DNA from: Oscillatoriales cyanobacterium
GTDB lineage: Bacteria > Cyanobacteriota > Cyanobacteriia > Cyanobacteriales > Microcoleaceae
DNA: 64,000 bases
Assembly: GCA_004292955.1 (NCBI GenBank)
Contig: RDXX01000033.1
Coordinates: 1-64,000 of the forward strand
Direction: 5' to 3'
Numbering within the stretch: position 1 is the first letter of the stretch; each line of letters starts with the position of its first letter. Below the pieces are notes generated by a model. The model was not told the DNA's origin. It did not search any database and was given only the letters and a program-made list of their open reading frames with translations. Below, piece after piece: positions 1-9,007 of this stretch. A program made the position numbers and the translations under genes.

Positions 1-248
1 GAAAACAACGTAATTTCAACGGCCCACTCTTCAACCCGCGGAGGCGGGTTTTGTCTGTATAGGCGCGAATTCCATTCGCCCGCTCTTCTGGCATTCATTT
101 CACGCCAAAATCAAAGATTATGACGTGAGATGAATTTCCGAGTTAACAGCTAAGGAACGAAAATTTAATAATTTAAACAGCTCCTACAGTCCTCTCTCCT
201 ATACTCTGGGAAGTAAAAGGAGGCAGAGCCTGGTAACAAGCAAGTCGA
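1..248. repeat. Gene-free leader with GC-rich palindromic repeat
   Basis: No gene is seen here. Positions about 30-60 hold a GC-rich unit (CCCGCGGAGGCGGG followed by TTTTGTCTGTATAG) that belongs to the same family as the dense block at 54393-54660. A second short segment near 155-200 (AAGGAACGAAAATTTAATAATTT) resembles the ends of the elements at 28051-28180 and 61961-62077. Confidence 0.6.
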
Positions 249-1526
249 TTAAGTTATTAAATTGCCATTCCTAATCACATCGGCAAGTCCAGCAATCAGT
301 CGCAGATTGTCCGCCCGATCGCGCACGGCGACTCGGAAAAATCGATCGCCCAACTCAGGAAAACTCAAACAATCCCGAATCAAAATCCGGTGTTGTTGCA
401 ACAGACTTTTTTGAATTGCAGCCACCGACACCGACGACTCAACTAACAAGAAATTAGCCGCCCCAGCCATTGGCCGCAAACCGGGTAAATCAGCCAAACC
501 CTCAAACAGCTCTCGCCGAGCCACGGGCAGCCAATCCCAAGTTTGCCGCTCAAAAGCGGTATCTCGCACCATAGCAGCAGCCGCCGCCGCAGCCAAGGCA
601 TTCACAGGCCAAGGATCGCGCAGCAACTGCCAGCGGCGCAGGATGTCGGGATGGGCGATCGCACATCCCATCCGCAGTCCCGGCAGAGAATAGAATTTGG
701 TGAGCGATCGTAAAATCACCAAATTCGGAAATTCCTCAACTAGAGCGATCGAACTTTGCTGCTCTGCTGGCGGTAGAAAGTCCATAAAGGCCTCATCCAC
801 CACCACCATACCCAACTGCTCCAAATAAGGCCGAATCGCCTCCCTACCGAAGAGCAAACCCGTAGGATTGTGAGGGTTGTTTAGCAACAAAGCTCGATCG
901 GCGCCGAGAGCAAGAGGAACCGGGAGAGGGAAAGAAGGAGAGACAAGGGAACCGTTAGAAACCGATAAATCATCGCTTACCAATCCGTTTCCGGTTCCAG
1001 CATCCAACGATTTGAGATCCAACCCAGATGTTCCACCATTCTCAATTACTTGTTTGGGAACAGGCAAGATGCCTGTTCCACAAGAAAATTCATCCCTTGT
1101 GGAATGGGCATCTTGCCCGTTCTTGACAATGGTGCAAGATGTGAGATCCAAAGGACAATCGAGCACCTGCGCGCCGAAAGCCGAAAGAGCTCGCCAGTAA
1201 TCGCCAAAAGCCGGAGTCACCAAATAAGTCGCCTCCAGCTTCGACAAATCCCAAGCCGCCCAAGTCAACAATTCCGCCGATCCATTCCCCGGCAAAATCC
1301 AATCCGGATCAACATTCAATGCCTCACCCAAAGCAGTCCGGAGCTCTCCATAATCCGGGTCTGGGTAAGCCGTGAGACTGCTCAAATGAGCTTGAATCGC
1401 AGCCAGGGCAGACTCAGGAGGGCCCAAAGGACTGATACTGGCAGAAAAATCGAGAATAGCAGAGGGAGGGCAGCCAGCCAATGCGGCTGCCCAAGCTAAA
1501 TTCCCACCGTGTACAGGTCTAATCAA
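249..1526 (-). CDS. cobD: Threonine-phosphate decarboxylase / histidinol-phosphate aminotransferase-like enzyme
   Basis: PLP-dependent fold-type I enzyme. The family member CobD makes (R)-1-aminopropan-2-yl phosphate for the cobalamin nucleotide loop; histidinol-phosphate aminotransferase is the close alternative. Seen: N-terminal PVHGGN, substrate-loop NNPHNPTG at residues 216-223, VVDEAFMDF near 242-250, and PLP lysine K277 in SLTKFYSLPGLRMG. At 425 residues it is about 70-80 longer than usual. The excess lies at about residues 129-207, between the GDYWRALSAFGA block and the NNPHNPTG loop, and is encoded partly by a hairpin repeat (1058-1122) that also occurs in intergenic DNA. The frame stays open, so activity may survive if the insert is surface-exposed. 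No other cobalamin gene is nearby. CobD is more likely than HisC because of the N-terminal sequence, but this is not certain. Confidence 0.8.
   Translation of the reverse strand: MIRPVHGGNLAWAAALAGCPPSAILDFSASISPLGPPESALAAIQAHLSSLTAYPDPDYGELRTALGEALNVDPDWILPGNGSAELLTWAAWDLSKLEATYLVTPAFGDYWRALSAFGAQVLDCPLDLTSCTIVKNGQDAHSTRDEFSCGTGILPVPKQVIENGGTSGLDLKSLDAGTGNGLVSDDLSVSNGSLVSPSFPLPVPLALGADRALLLNNPHNPTGLLFGREAIRPYLEQLGMVVVDEAFMDFLPPAEQQSSIALVEEFPNLVILRSLTKFYSLPGLRMGCAIAHPDILRRWQLLRDPWPVNALAAAAAAAMVRDTAFERQTWDWLPVARRELFEGLADLPGLRPMAGAANFLLVESSVSVAAIQKSLLQQHRILIRDCLSFPELGDRFFRVAVRDRADNLRLIAGLADVIRNGNLIT
1058..1122. repeat. Hairpin repeat inserted in frame in cobD
   Basis: Near-perfect 27-bp inverted repeat (1058-1084 and 1096-1122) around an 11-nt loop, with core GGCAAGATGCC. 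The same core forms the hairpin just after the porin stop codon at 23041-23093 and recurs near 25624-25650, so it is a dispersed element that here lies inside a coding sequence. Confidence 0.85.
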
Positions 1527-1541
1527 GACTCAGTTCACCAA

Positions 1542-1835
1542 TTAAATTTTGGGTTCTTTCGGCGGTGCAACTCTGTCCTTAAACAACTTACCTGCGGAAA
1601 ATGCAGGAACTTTAGTTGCCGGGATTTCCATCTTGTCGCCAGTTTTGGGATTGCGACCCTCCCGGGCCTTGCGTTCCCGCGACTCAAACGAGCCAAAACC
1701 GACCAATGTCACCTTGTCGCCGTCGGAGACAGCTTTCATGATTGCTTCCAAGGCTGCACTCAAAACGGCATCTGCCTGTTTTTTCGTGACACTAGCATTT
1801 TCGGCCACTACATCAACCAATTCACCTTTGTTCAT
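1542..1835 (-). CDS. hup: HU-family DNA-binding protein
   Basis: Small basic nucleoid protein of the HU/IHF family, which dimerises and bends DNA. The 97-residue sequence begins MNKGELVDVVAENA, has the conserved core TLVGFGSFESRERKAREGRN and the arm segment PKTGDKMEIPATKVPAFSAGK; length and motifs are typical of HU. A good Shine-Dalgarno sequence (AAGGAG, 6 nt before ATG) fixes the start. The C-terminal PPKEPKI tail is common in cyanobacterial HU. It lies 15 bp after the cobD start in the same direction, so cobD could be read from the hup promoter. A perfect palindrome at 1988-2005 lies upstream. Confidence 0.96.
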   Translation of the reverse strand: MNKGELVDVVAENASVTKKQADAVLSAALEAIMKAVSDGDKVTLVGFGSFESRERKAREGRNPKTGDKMEIPATKVPAFSAGKLFKDRVAPPKEPKI

Positions 1836-1987
1836 TCAGAACTCCTTCTGGGATTTGCAAAATACGTTAAACAGAGTTCAACTATTAGCTGTGAGTTGTA
1901 ACTGTATTGGAGTTTGGGTTGAGAGCGTTTGGGTTATCCCCTATTACTCCAGCCCGCTTCCCCAATTAAGAACTCCTGCTGAATACT

Positions 1988-2005
1988 AATTACCCTAGGG
2001 TAATT
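1988..2005. promoter_or_regulatory. 18-bp perfect palindrome upstream of hup
   Basis: AATTACCCTAGGGTAATT is its own reverse complement over 18 bp. It lies about 155 bp before the hup start codon in otherwise AT-rich DNA and is not part of a repeat seen elsewhere in the window. It could be an operator, or a small stem in a long leader. Confidence 0.35.
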
Positions 2006-2414
2006 GGTCAGAAAAGGAATTTTTGTTTTTAGTTGCTGAAAACCCGACAGCATCTAATTTTCACTGCATTATTCTAAAGTCTTGCCGACCCTTATGGATC
2101 GGTGGAACCTTTAATTTATATGGATTCGGACAATTTTTAGAATTAATACCTAAATTTAGGTAAAAAAATACCTCTTTGGAGAGAAGATTTCTTGCCTCCG
2201 TGGATTTGAAATTTGAAAATAAGTAAAAATAGCAGGAATAAAATGTCATTTGTCAAGGGTTAAACAAAACTTTTTTTCCTGATTCCTGATTGCTTCTGAG
2301 AGAAAGAAGGTGAATTAAAAGGAATAAAGTCTGAATTGTCAAGGGGAAAAGAAATATTTCTTTTCCTCGAACCTCTTCTCTCTTCCCATTCGTGTCACCA
2401 ATCGCCTAAAAACC

Positions 2415-2766
2415 TTTGTATCTCTATCTCTCGTTTATAGCCGAGGCCCGATCCCCCTAAATCCCCCTTAAGAAGGGGAGTAGGGGTTGACTTTGAGAAG
2501 AATCCTGTCCCTCTCCCCGGATAGTCGTTTGTATCTCTCGTTTATAGCCGAGTCTCGATCCCCCTAAATCCCCCTTAAGAAGGGGAGTAGGGGTTGACTT
2601 TGAGAAGAATCCTGTCCCTCTCCCCGGATAGTCGGGGGACTTGGACGACGCTCTTCTCTCCCGGATAGTCGGGGGAGTTGGACGACGCTCTTCTCTCCCG
2701 GATAGTCGGGGGAGTTGGACGACGCTCTTGTCCCCCCCTTGTTAAGGGGGGTTAGGGGGGATCTAG
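2415..2766. repeat. Nested direct repeats in hup-pilQ gap
   Basis: The 1.04-kb gap (1836-2878) has no convincing gene. Two direct copies of about 110 bp lie back to back (2415-2527 and 2528-2634). A 37-bp unit (CCGGATAGTCGGGGGAGTTG...) then follows three times from 2624, 2661 and 2698, ending in a G/C-run palindrome at 2731-2766. A CCCGATG heptamer runs three times near 2850-2877, just after the pilQ stop. Confidence 0.85.
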
Positions 2767-2878
2767 ACTCGGCAAATCGTCAGACAGCAGACCGGCACGA
2801 CTTTTGACCTTAAGTTGACACCTCTTCCTTCATCCCGATGCCCTCTTTGCCCGATGCCCGATGCCCGATGCCCCATGC

Positions 2879-5329
2879 CTACTGTCTGGGCTGGACGGGT
2901 TGACTGCGCTGCAACAGTTGGCGGGCGTCGGGACTGATGTTGTTTTGGTAGCCAAAGTTCGATCGATCGCTATCATCCAAAATCTGGGGAGTCAGCAATA
3001 CAATCAACTCTGCCCGCTGGTTATCCTTAGTGGTGCTCCTGAACAGCGAACCGATAATCGGCAAATCTCCCAAAATCGGAATCTTGTTTGCTGTAATCCG
3101 TTCTTCGTCGCGGATAATCCCCGAAACAATCAAAGTTTGACCGTCCCGCAGGCGAATTAGCCCCGATTGCAACGATCGCTCGCCCAGCAGCGTTATCTGA
3201 TTGGTGTTCGCGCCCGTGGCCAGATCTCGAGTGGAGCCCGGTGTCCTGATAATCGGGTTCACCCGCAAAGAAACAAAGCCATTATCGTCAACCCGATCGA
3301 TCGCCACCCCCAACTGCAAACCGGCCTTATCTTTCACTGCCGTCGTGGTTGTGGTACTTGTATTTCCCGTGGTCTGCGTTTGCTGAGTGATGTTAGTAAT
3401 TATCTCATCAGTAATATTCACATTCGCCGTTTCTCCTTCTTGAACCACCAGAGTTGGATCGGTGAGGATTTTGGCATTCCGGGTTTCAATAGTTGCCTGC
3501 AACGCCGACAGGAACCTCCTCGGATATTGCAACAGCGGGAACAGGGCGAAAGTCGCACTGCCACCCGGGCCAGGCTCGTAAGTTTCAACCCCAACTCGTC
3601 CGGGGTTACCAGTAATTGCTGTCGGGCGGAGGAACACCCCGCCACTGTTAGGTACGTTGATTAAATTGCCATTCCGATCGTAGGTAGGAGTCCCTGTTAG
3701 AGGCACGTTGATTAAATTGCCCCTCTGATCGTAGATAGGCTCCACGGCTCCTATGGGGTTGGGGACGATCGGCGGAGTCGATCGATTGTTGGGATTGTTG
3801 ACATCACCGACTGTAGCCGGCCGCAAGCCACCAAAATTGAGACTTGCTACTCCGTCCTGATTGACAAAGAAATTGTTATTAATTCCGAAAGAGAAACTGC
3901 TGCTACTTCTGTTGTTTCCCAGCAAGTTGACATCGATCACCTTGACGTTGACAGCCACTTGACGGCGGCGCAAATCTAGCTGAGTCAAGAAAGCTACCGC
4001 AACATCAACTTTGCGCGGATCGCCCACCAAAGTGATCGAATTGAGCCTCGCATCCGCCAGCACCGACAGTCCCCTCAGCAAGAGCGGCCCGTTGCCATCC
4101 TTGGCACCAATTGCCTTAATGTCCGGTTCGCGAATTTCCACATCCCGCGCCGTATTTCCCTGGCCCACGGTTTGAATAGTCACCCGAGTAATGGGGAGTT
4201 GAGTTTCCGCACCTTGAGCGCTCAAAAAGTTAGCTGCATCCGTAGATCTGACTTGATTGAGTCGCAGCGTCCGAACGATAATATTGCGCGAGTCCAGAGG
4301 CAAATTAGAACCGACAAAAATCGTGCGCCCGACGCGGTTGGCTTGCAGCCCGCTGATCCGCAGCACGTAGTTGAAAACATCTTGCACCGACTCATTTTCG
4401 ATGTCCAAGGAAATCTTCGGCCCTTCATCGGCGCCTCCTGCTGCTCCCGGTGCGGCCGCCGGAGCGGCTTGGCCTGGTTGGCCGGGGGCCCCGCCGCCTG
4501 TAAAAGCAATGTTCAATCCCGCAGCCCTGGCCAGCAGAGCTAAAACGTCGCGGACTGGGGCATCGCGCAGCACCAAACGGGGGATGCGTTCTCCCGAACT
4601 TAGTTCAATACTTGCCCCAGCCGGCGCGATGTTAGATACCGCGATATCTCCCAAGGGCGGCGCTACAGCCCGCGGCTGGAAAGACGGAGCTTGATTGTTC
4701 TGAGATTGTATTTCGCTGGGGAGGGGCGGGCGATCGTTCCTAGTAATAGTAACTTCGGGATTTTGCAGCATCACGCCCGGGGTTTGCGACGTGCGGACGG
4801 GGGCCGGCCGGGAAGTTGTTGGGCTCAGCGGCAGTCCTGGAGGTGGCGGAGGTACATTTTGGGCTTGGTTTAGCGAGGGCAATGCAGCCTGTGTTGCTGG
4901 GGCAGACTGCGCCGTTCCGCCCTGTCCGGCAACGCTGAGGACGATGCTTTGGCCTTGTCCGGGCACAAATTGTCCGTTGGGAATTCCGTTGGTTCCTGCC
5001 ACTACAACGCGGATGCTGTTAGCTTCTAGCTGGGTGATTTCTACTGAGGAAATGCCCGGAGCTGGGTTATCTTGCCGGAAGCTGTTGCCTTGGCGCAGGC
5101 GGAGCTGGGTGTTGGTAATCGTGGCTTGGTAGGTATTGCCGCTGTTGATGCCAAAAACTTGCGGGCGATCGCCCTTTTCGGTAGCTAGGACAATATTTAC
5201 GCCATTATTAGCTTGACTTACTTGCACTCCTGTGACTTTAGTCGGCGCTGCCGAGACTGGCGCTTGGGCGAGCATAACTCCGGCAACGCTGCTCAAGAGT
5301 CCTCCACTTAACCGTAGATGCTGTTTCAC
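2879..5329 (-). CDS. pilQ: Type IV pilus secretin PilQ
   Basis: Outer-membrane secretin through which the type IV pilus exits; needed for twitching motility and natural transformation. Order: signal peptide (about 1-28, ending PVSAA), AMIN domain (about 30-140, peptidoglycan/septum targeting), proline-rich linker (about 150-215), STN-like segment (about 230-330, GERIPRLVLRDAPVRDVLAL), N0/N1 secretin repeats (about 335-470), and the C-terminal secretin domain (about 600-790) with GQTLIVSGIIRDEERIT and PILGDLPIIGSLFRS. At 816 residues it fits cyanobacterial PilQ. The start is GTG with a GAGGAG Shine-Dalgarno 6 nt upstream. It is the last gene of the minus-strand pilM-N-O-Q series, but a 410-bp repeat-filled gap separates it from pilO. 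Confidence 0.96.
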   Translation of the reverse strand: MKQHLRLSGGLLSSVAGVMLAQAPVSAAPTKVTGVQVSQANNGVNIVLATEKGDRPQVFGINSGNTYQATITNTQLRLRQGNSFRQDNPAPGISSVEITQLEANSIRVVVAGTNGIPNGQFVPGQGQSIVLSVAGQGGTAQSAPATQAALPSLNQAQNVPPPPPGLPLSPTTSRPAPVRTSQTPGVMLQNPEVTITRNDRPPLPSEIQSQNNQAPSFQPRAVAPPLGDIAVSNIAPAGASIELSSGERIPRLVLRDAPVRDVLALLARAAGLNIAFTGGGAPGQPGQAAPAAAPGAAGGADEGPKISLDIENESVQDVFNYVLRISGLQANRVGRTIFVGSNLPLDSRNIIVRTLRLNQVRSTDAANFLSAQGAETQLPITRVTIQTVGQGNTARDVEIREPDIKAIGAKDGNGPLLLRGLSVLADARLNSITLVGDPRKVDVAVAFLTQLDLRRRQVAVNVKVIDVNLLGNNRSSSSFSFGINNNFFVNQDGVASLNFGGLRPATVGDVNNPNNRSTPPIVPNPIGAVEPIYDQRGNLINVPLTGTPTYDRNGNLINVPNSGGVFLRPTAITGNPGRVGVETYEPGPGGSATFALFPLLQYPRRFLSALQATIETRNAKILTDPTLVVQEGETANVNITDEIITNITQQTQTTGNTSTTTTTAVKDKAGLQLGVAIDRVDDNGFVSLRVNPIIRTPGSTRDLATGANTNQITLLGERSLQSGLIRLRDGQTLIVSGIIRDEERITANKIPILGDLPIIGSLFRSTTKDNQRAELIVLLTPQILDDSDRSNFGYQNNISPDARQLLQRSQPVQPRQ

Positions 5330-5355
5330 GTTCTCTCCTCTACACTTTATTATTT

Positions 5356-5464
5356 ATGGGCATGGGGCATGGGGCATGGGGCATGGGGCATGGGGCATGG
5401 GGCATGGGGCATGGGGCATGGGGCATGGGGCATAGGTTATTGGTTATTAGTTATTGGTTATTGG
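5356..5464. repeat. Heptamer tandem arrays (GCATGGG and GGTTATT)
   Basis: About eleven copies of the 7-bp unit GCATGGG (to about 5432), followed by four copies of a GGTTATT/AGTTATT heptamer. This is the short tandemly repeated repetitive (STRR) class known from filamentous cyanobacteria. It occupies the pilO-pilQ gap; the rest (5465-5739) holds more degenerate ATGCCC units and no convincing gene. Confidence 0.9.
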
Positions 5465-5739
5465 TGAGGGCCTACTAATGTCCAATGCCCAATGCCCCAT
5501 GCCCTGGGAAGGCCGATGCCCACGGAGCCCTATGGGCACATCATCTTACTGAAACGAAGGCTATATCTTCTCGATTCGAGCCTGTGTTTGAAGGAAGAAG
5601 TTAGAATGAATTCGGCAAAAAGCCTAATTTTAGATTGCCATATATTTTTGTTCGCGGCATTCATATTTTGGCGTTCTATCTTCTACCTCCTGCTGAAAAA
5701 GCAACTTTCAAAAAAGAGCTAATATCAGCAATAATACGG

Positions 5740-6540
5740 CTACTTAGCAGCAGGACTTGGAGCCGGAGTTGGCAGTTTTTCTTCTTGCTTTAACGGCAGC
5801 AGCGCGTGCAAGTCAAAAGCCGTTTTAATTTTAGTTTGTGGCTGCTCCACAGGGACTATTCTTCCCTTCAAAAAATCTATTTGCATAGACTGAGTTGATG
5901 TTAGCAATTCAGATTTCAAATTCCTCACTACCAACAGCGACTGCATCAACTCCAAGTTACGCATGAAATTGCGGGTTTGAGCGAAACTGCCTTCAAACTC
6001 TACCTTATATTTTTTGCGTCTGAGCTTGCCAGCCAGGGACGGCCCGAAGGACGTATCGCTGAGAATATCAGGGTCGGGAGCTCCCGGCACGGGTGCTGGT
6101 GCTCCTGCTGGCGGGACATCCGGCTCAAATTTGGTAATTTTAGCCTTGAGGTCGTCCCCTTGCACGCCGGCGTTGATGCGATTAACCAGTTGGTTCATGT
6201 CAAGCAGCAGCGTGTTAGATCCTGCGTCGCTAGCAAACATTGCCGTCACGTTGGCCCGGCGCTGTTTGGCTTCTTCTTGCTTTGCTTGTGCTTCTGACTT
6301 TTTGAGAATTAGAGTTTGCAATTCGACTTGCGTTTTCTTGCTGGCGGCAATTTTTTGTTTAATTTCGTCGCTTTTTTGGAATTCCGGGAGTACGAACTGG
6401 GAGCCGACGTAGCCGGCTATTCCGAGGCCGAGAACCGCGATGCCTATTGCTTGGACTTGGGGTGTCAGCTTAATGCCAAATATTTCCTGAGTCCCTGCTT
6501 CTTCTGCTTGTGCCCCGCTGGGAATAAACTCTGCTGTCAT
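5740..6540 (-). CDS. pilO: Type IV pilus inner-membrane protein PilO
   Basis: Bitopic inner-membrane protein that pairs with PilN in the pilus alignment complex. The 266-residue protein has a short cytoplasmic N terminus, one transmembrane segment at about 31-52 (AIGIAVLGLGIAGYVGSQFV), a coiled-coil (about 55-110, rich in K/E/Q), then a periplasmic ferredoxin-like domain (about 160-235), ending in a proline/alanine tail. Its ATG overlaps the pilN stop by 4 bp (ATGA), so the two are translationally coupled. pilP, which follows pilO in proteobacteria, is absent, as is usual in cyanobacteria. Confidence 0.93.
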   Translation of the reverse strand: MTAEFIPSGAQAEEAGTQEIFGIKLTPQVQAIGIAVLGLGIAGYVGSQFVLPEFQKSDEIKQKIAASKKTQVELQTLILKKSEAQAKQEEAKQRRANVTAMFASDAGSNTLLLDMNQLVNRINAGVQGDDLKAKITKFEPDVPPAGAPAPVPGAPDPDILSDTSFGPSLAGKLRRKKYKVEFEGSFAQTRNFMRNLELMQSLLVVRNLKSELLTSTQSMQIDFLKGRIVPVEQPQTKIKTAFDLHALLPLKQEEKLPTPAPSPAAK

Positions 6541-7454
6541 GGTTTTTTCACCTCTGTTTTTTCTGGTTCTAGCACTCCTTTTTCTTGAAGTGTTTCTATC
6601 CGTATTGCTAGCCCGTCTGCTTGCTTGCTCCGCAGCTCGGGGAGCAACTCGGAGGCGCCAGTCGGGCTGAGCGTTGTTTCAATTTTATATTCCACCACCG
6701 GCCGCAGTTTGGGAAGTTCTGCTGCTGCTGCGTTTGGGTTCCGCACTTGTAATTGCGTGGGGTTGCTTTTTAATGTGGCCGCTACCAGTTTGGTATCGGT
6801 GTTGAGGAAGAAAGGAGAGCGCTGGACTAGAAGCATAAAGTCGTTAACTTGAGCAAAGGTACTGGCTATCCCTGAAATTTGTACTTTTGCCGCCTGTGGC
6901 GGGGCGACTGGGATAGGAGCAGCCACCGGGGTGGGGCTGGCTGGGGATGGACTCGCGCCGGGGGATGGACTCGCGCCGGGGGATGCGGCGGGAGTTGCCG
7001 CGGGCGGAGGGGGTGCTGCTGCAACGGGGGCGGGACTGGGGTCGATTTGCTCGATTTTGGCAATTTGCAGTCCGGCGGGAGTGCGGGCACTCAGGTCTTG
7101 CAGCATCGCCGACCAAGGTTTAATTTGGTCGAATACTCCGGCTAATGCTTTGTATTCGGCGGTAACTTTGTCGGTTTCGGCGTTGATGGCTTTGATGGCG
7201 TTGGCTTGAGTGCTTAACCTTGCCAGTTCTTGTTCGATGTTTGCTTGTTCTGTAGCCAAGCTGCTATTTTGGCTGGTCGCCCACCACCAGGCGCCCATGA
7301 CGGCGGCATTGAGACCCAAGGCAAACAGCCCCGCCCCAATTAGGGGCAGTTGGTCTTTGGCTCCCCCGGAACTTCTTCTAGCTGAGCTTTTGGCTGCTGT
7401 GACTGGTTTGTAGTCGGGGCGATCGTTGAGAAAATTAATATCTAGGCTGTACAT
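6537..7454 (-). CDS. pilN: Type IV pilus inner-membrane protein PilN
   Basis: Partner of PilO and PilM. The N-terminal motif MYSLDINFLNDRP matches the conserved PilN segment that binds PilM in the cytoplasm; a transmembrane helix follows at about 38-60 (PLIGAGLFALGLNAAVMGAW), then a coiled-coil, a periplasmic domain, and between them a low-complexity stretch at about 140-180 built from a repeated PGASPSPGASPSP-type sequence. The 305-residue length exceeds the roughly 200 of proteobacterial PilN, mainly because of this linker. It overlaps pilO by 4 bp. A 458-bp gap filled with GGAAGAA heptamers separates it from pilM. Confidence 0.93.
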   Translation of the reverse strand: MYSLDINFLNDRPDYKPVTAAKSSARRSSGGAKDQLPLIGAGLFALGLNAAVMGAWWWATSQNSSLATEQANIEQELARLSTQANAIKAINAETDKVTAEYKALAGVFDQIKPWSAMLQDLSARTPAGLQIAKIEQIDPSPAPVAAAPPPPAATPAASPGASPSPGASPSPASPTPVAAPIPVAPPQAAKVQISGIASTFAQVNDFMLLVQRSPFFLNTDTKLVAATLKSNPTQLQVRNPNAAAAELPKLRPVVEYKIETTLSPTGASELLPELRSKQADGLAIRIETLQEKGVLEPEKTEVKKP

Positions 7455-7475
7455 GGCTTCACTGGATTTTATAGC

Positions 7476-7813
7476 AGAAGGAAGAAGGAAGAAGGAAGAA
7501 GGAAGAAGGAAGAAGGAAGAAGGAAGAAGGCATGAAAGGCTTGGCTCAAGGTAAAAAGAAGGAAGAAGGAAGAAGGAGGAAATCCTGTGGAAGGTGCAAT
7601 CTGCCGCATGGTTTGAGCAATTAAGAACGTCCCAACCGTCTTGGCTGTTGCTATAGATTTTAATTTGAAATTTTAGATTTTAGACAGAGCGCCAGATTGC
7701 CGGTATAAGTGAAGGATTTATTTAGGGAAGAAAGAAACAACTTTCTGCCTTCTACTGAAGGAAGTGGTTGCTTCTACCTCCGATATTCTACCTTTTACCT
7801 TTTACCTTTTACC
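7476..7813. repeat. Heptamer arrays GGAAGAA and ACCTTTT between pilM and pilN
   Basis: About eight copies of GGAAGAA at 7476-7530, three more at about 7555-7577, and about three copies of ACCTTTT at 7789-7813. No gene is seen in the gap 7455-7912. The GGAAGAA unit also occurs at 26147-26190 and 56633-56667. Confidence 0.9.
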
Positions 7814-7912
7814 TCCAATATTCTACCTTCTGTATCAGGGGGCTTCTTTTTGCGGAAGAAGCTTTTTCCTAAAATTCTCAAATCTGTTTTTCTATTATCT
7901 AAAACTCTTAGG

Positions 7913-9007
7913 TCACATTACCTCCCTGAGTCCTAAACCTAAGGCTACTCCTAAGCCTGCTCGCTGTTCTGGGCTAATTTCTTCGCTGATTTCGAGTCCT
8001 AGGGTTTCGATTGGGTCTACTTGAGATGCCGGCAAGCTTAATCTTTGCATGAAAAATTCGTCAAGTTTGCCGATCGCAGCTCCTGGCCCTGCTAGCAACA
8101 GTTGCGCTACTTCGAGTTCTTCGCTCTGGTTGAGGTAAAAGTCTACTGAACGGCGCAGTTCGTCTGCTAGTTCTCCCAATACTTTAATCATCGCATTGGT
8201 GCCGGGATTGGTGTCTCCCGATGCGCCCATTGTGTCTGTGACTGGTAGGGTCATGCCTTGCAGTTCGCTGGTGTCTCTGGTGGGAGGCAGGTTCATGGCT
8301 TGGTTGAGGGCGGTCTGGATTTGGTAGGTGCCGATCGGGATAGTACGGTTAAATTGCGGTATGCCGTCCACTACTATAGCTAACTCGGTACTGTCAAATT
8401 CTATGTCGGTGAGGACTGCTGCTTCTTGGGAGGAAAATTGTTGCAGTTGGTCTTTGAGGGTGCGGATCAGAGCAAAGCTGGTTACTTCTAACACGTCTAT
8501 ATCCAGTCCGGCTTCTTTGAAGGTTTCGATGTATGTATCGGTAACTTCTCTGCGGGTTGCAACTAATACGACTTGCACTTTTTCTACGCCGTCGTCATCT
8601 ACAAATAGGCCTATTTTTTGATAGTCTACGTCGGCGTCTTCTCTGGGAAACGGCAAGTACAGCCCTGCTTCTGCGTTCATGTAATCCCGGAGTTCTTCTT
8701 CGTTGAGCTCTGCGGGAACTGGAATTAGCCTGATCACGGCTTCGCGGCCGGGAATGGCGGTGGCTACTTTCTTGGCTTTGATTTTGTTTTCAGCCATCAG
8801 GGTGCGTATTAGTTCTGCCATTCCCGGCGGATCGACTATTTGCCCTTCTTGTATGATGTCTTCTGGTACTTCCATTGAGGCTAGGAGACCCAATTTTAAT
8901 GCCTGAGCTTTCTTTTCGATCTGAATGATGTTGATGCGATCTGGGGCTATTTCGATCCCGATTCCAGGCTGGCGTGGGGAAAGTAGACCTTTGAAAAAGT
9001 TAACCAT
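7913..9007 (-). CDS. pilM: Type IV pilus assembly ATPase-like protein PilM
   Basis: Cytoplasmic actin/FtsA-like protein that recruits the N-terminal peptide of PilN and links the pilus motor to the alignment complex. The 364-residue sequence starts with LSPRQPGIGIEIAPDRINIIQ (actin-like phosphate-1 strand), has TAIPGREAVIRLIPVP (about 83-98), EVTSFALIRTL (about 175-185), VLTDIEFDSTELAIVVDG (phosphate-2 region) and LLLAGPGAAIGKLDEFF (about 301-317). Length and order match PilM. It is the first gene of the pilM-N-O-Q series and is read away from the sugar-binding lipoprotein gene across a 391-bp gap. Confidence 0.95.
   Translation of the reverse strand: MVNFFKGLLSPRQPGIGIEIAPDRINIIQIEKKAQALKLGLLASMEVPEDIIQEGQIVDPPGMAELIRTLMAENKIKAKKVATAIPGREAVIRLIPVPAELNEEELRDYMNAEAGLYLPFPREDADVDYQKIGLFVDDDGVEKVQVVLVATRREVTDTYIETFKEAGLDIDVLEVTSFALIRTLKDQLQQFSSQEAAVLTDIEFDSTELAIVVDGIPQFNRTIPIGTYQIQTALNQAMNLPPTRDTSELQGMTLPVTDTMGASGDTNPGTNAMIKVLGELADELRRSVDFYLNQSEELEVAQLLLAGPGAAIGKLDEFFMQRLSLPASQVDPIETLGLEISEEISPEQRAGLGVALGLGLREVM

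Noticed and set aside
1050-1499. Plus-strand frame of 149 residues over cobD
   Set aside because: Antisense to a well-supported enzyme and without any recognisable motif.
2061-2249. Minus-strand frame of 62 residues upstream of hup
   Set aside because: AT-rich low-complexity translation, no ribosome site, no recognisable motif.
2624-2731. 37-bp regular repeats resembling a small CRISPR
   Set aside because: The units are directly adjacent with no spacers, and no cas gene is near.
5492-5722. Plus-strand frame of 76 residues between pilO and pilQ
   Set aside because: Begins in ATGCCC repeats, has no ribosome site or family features.
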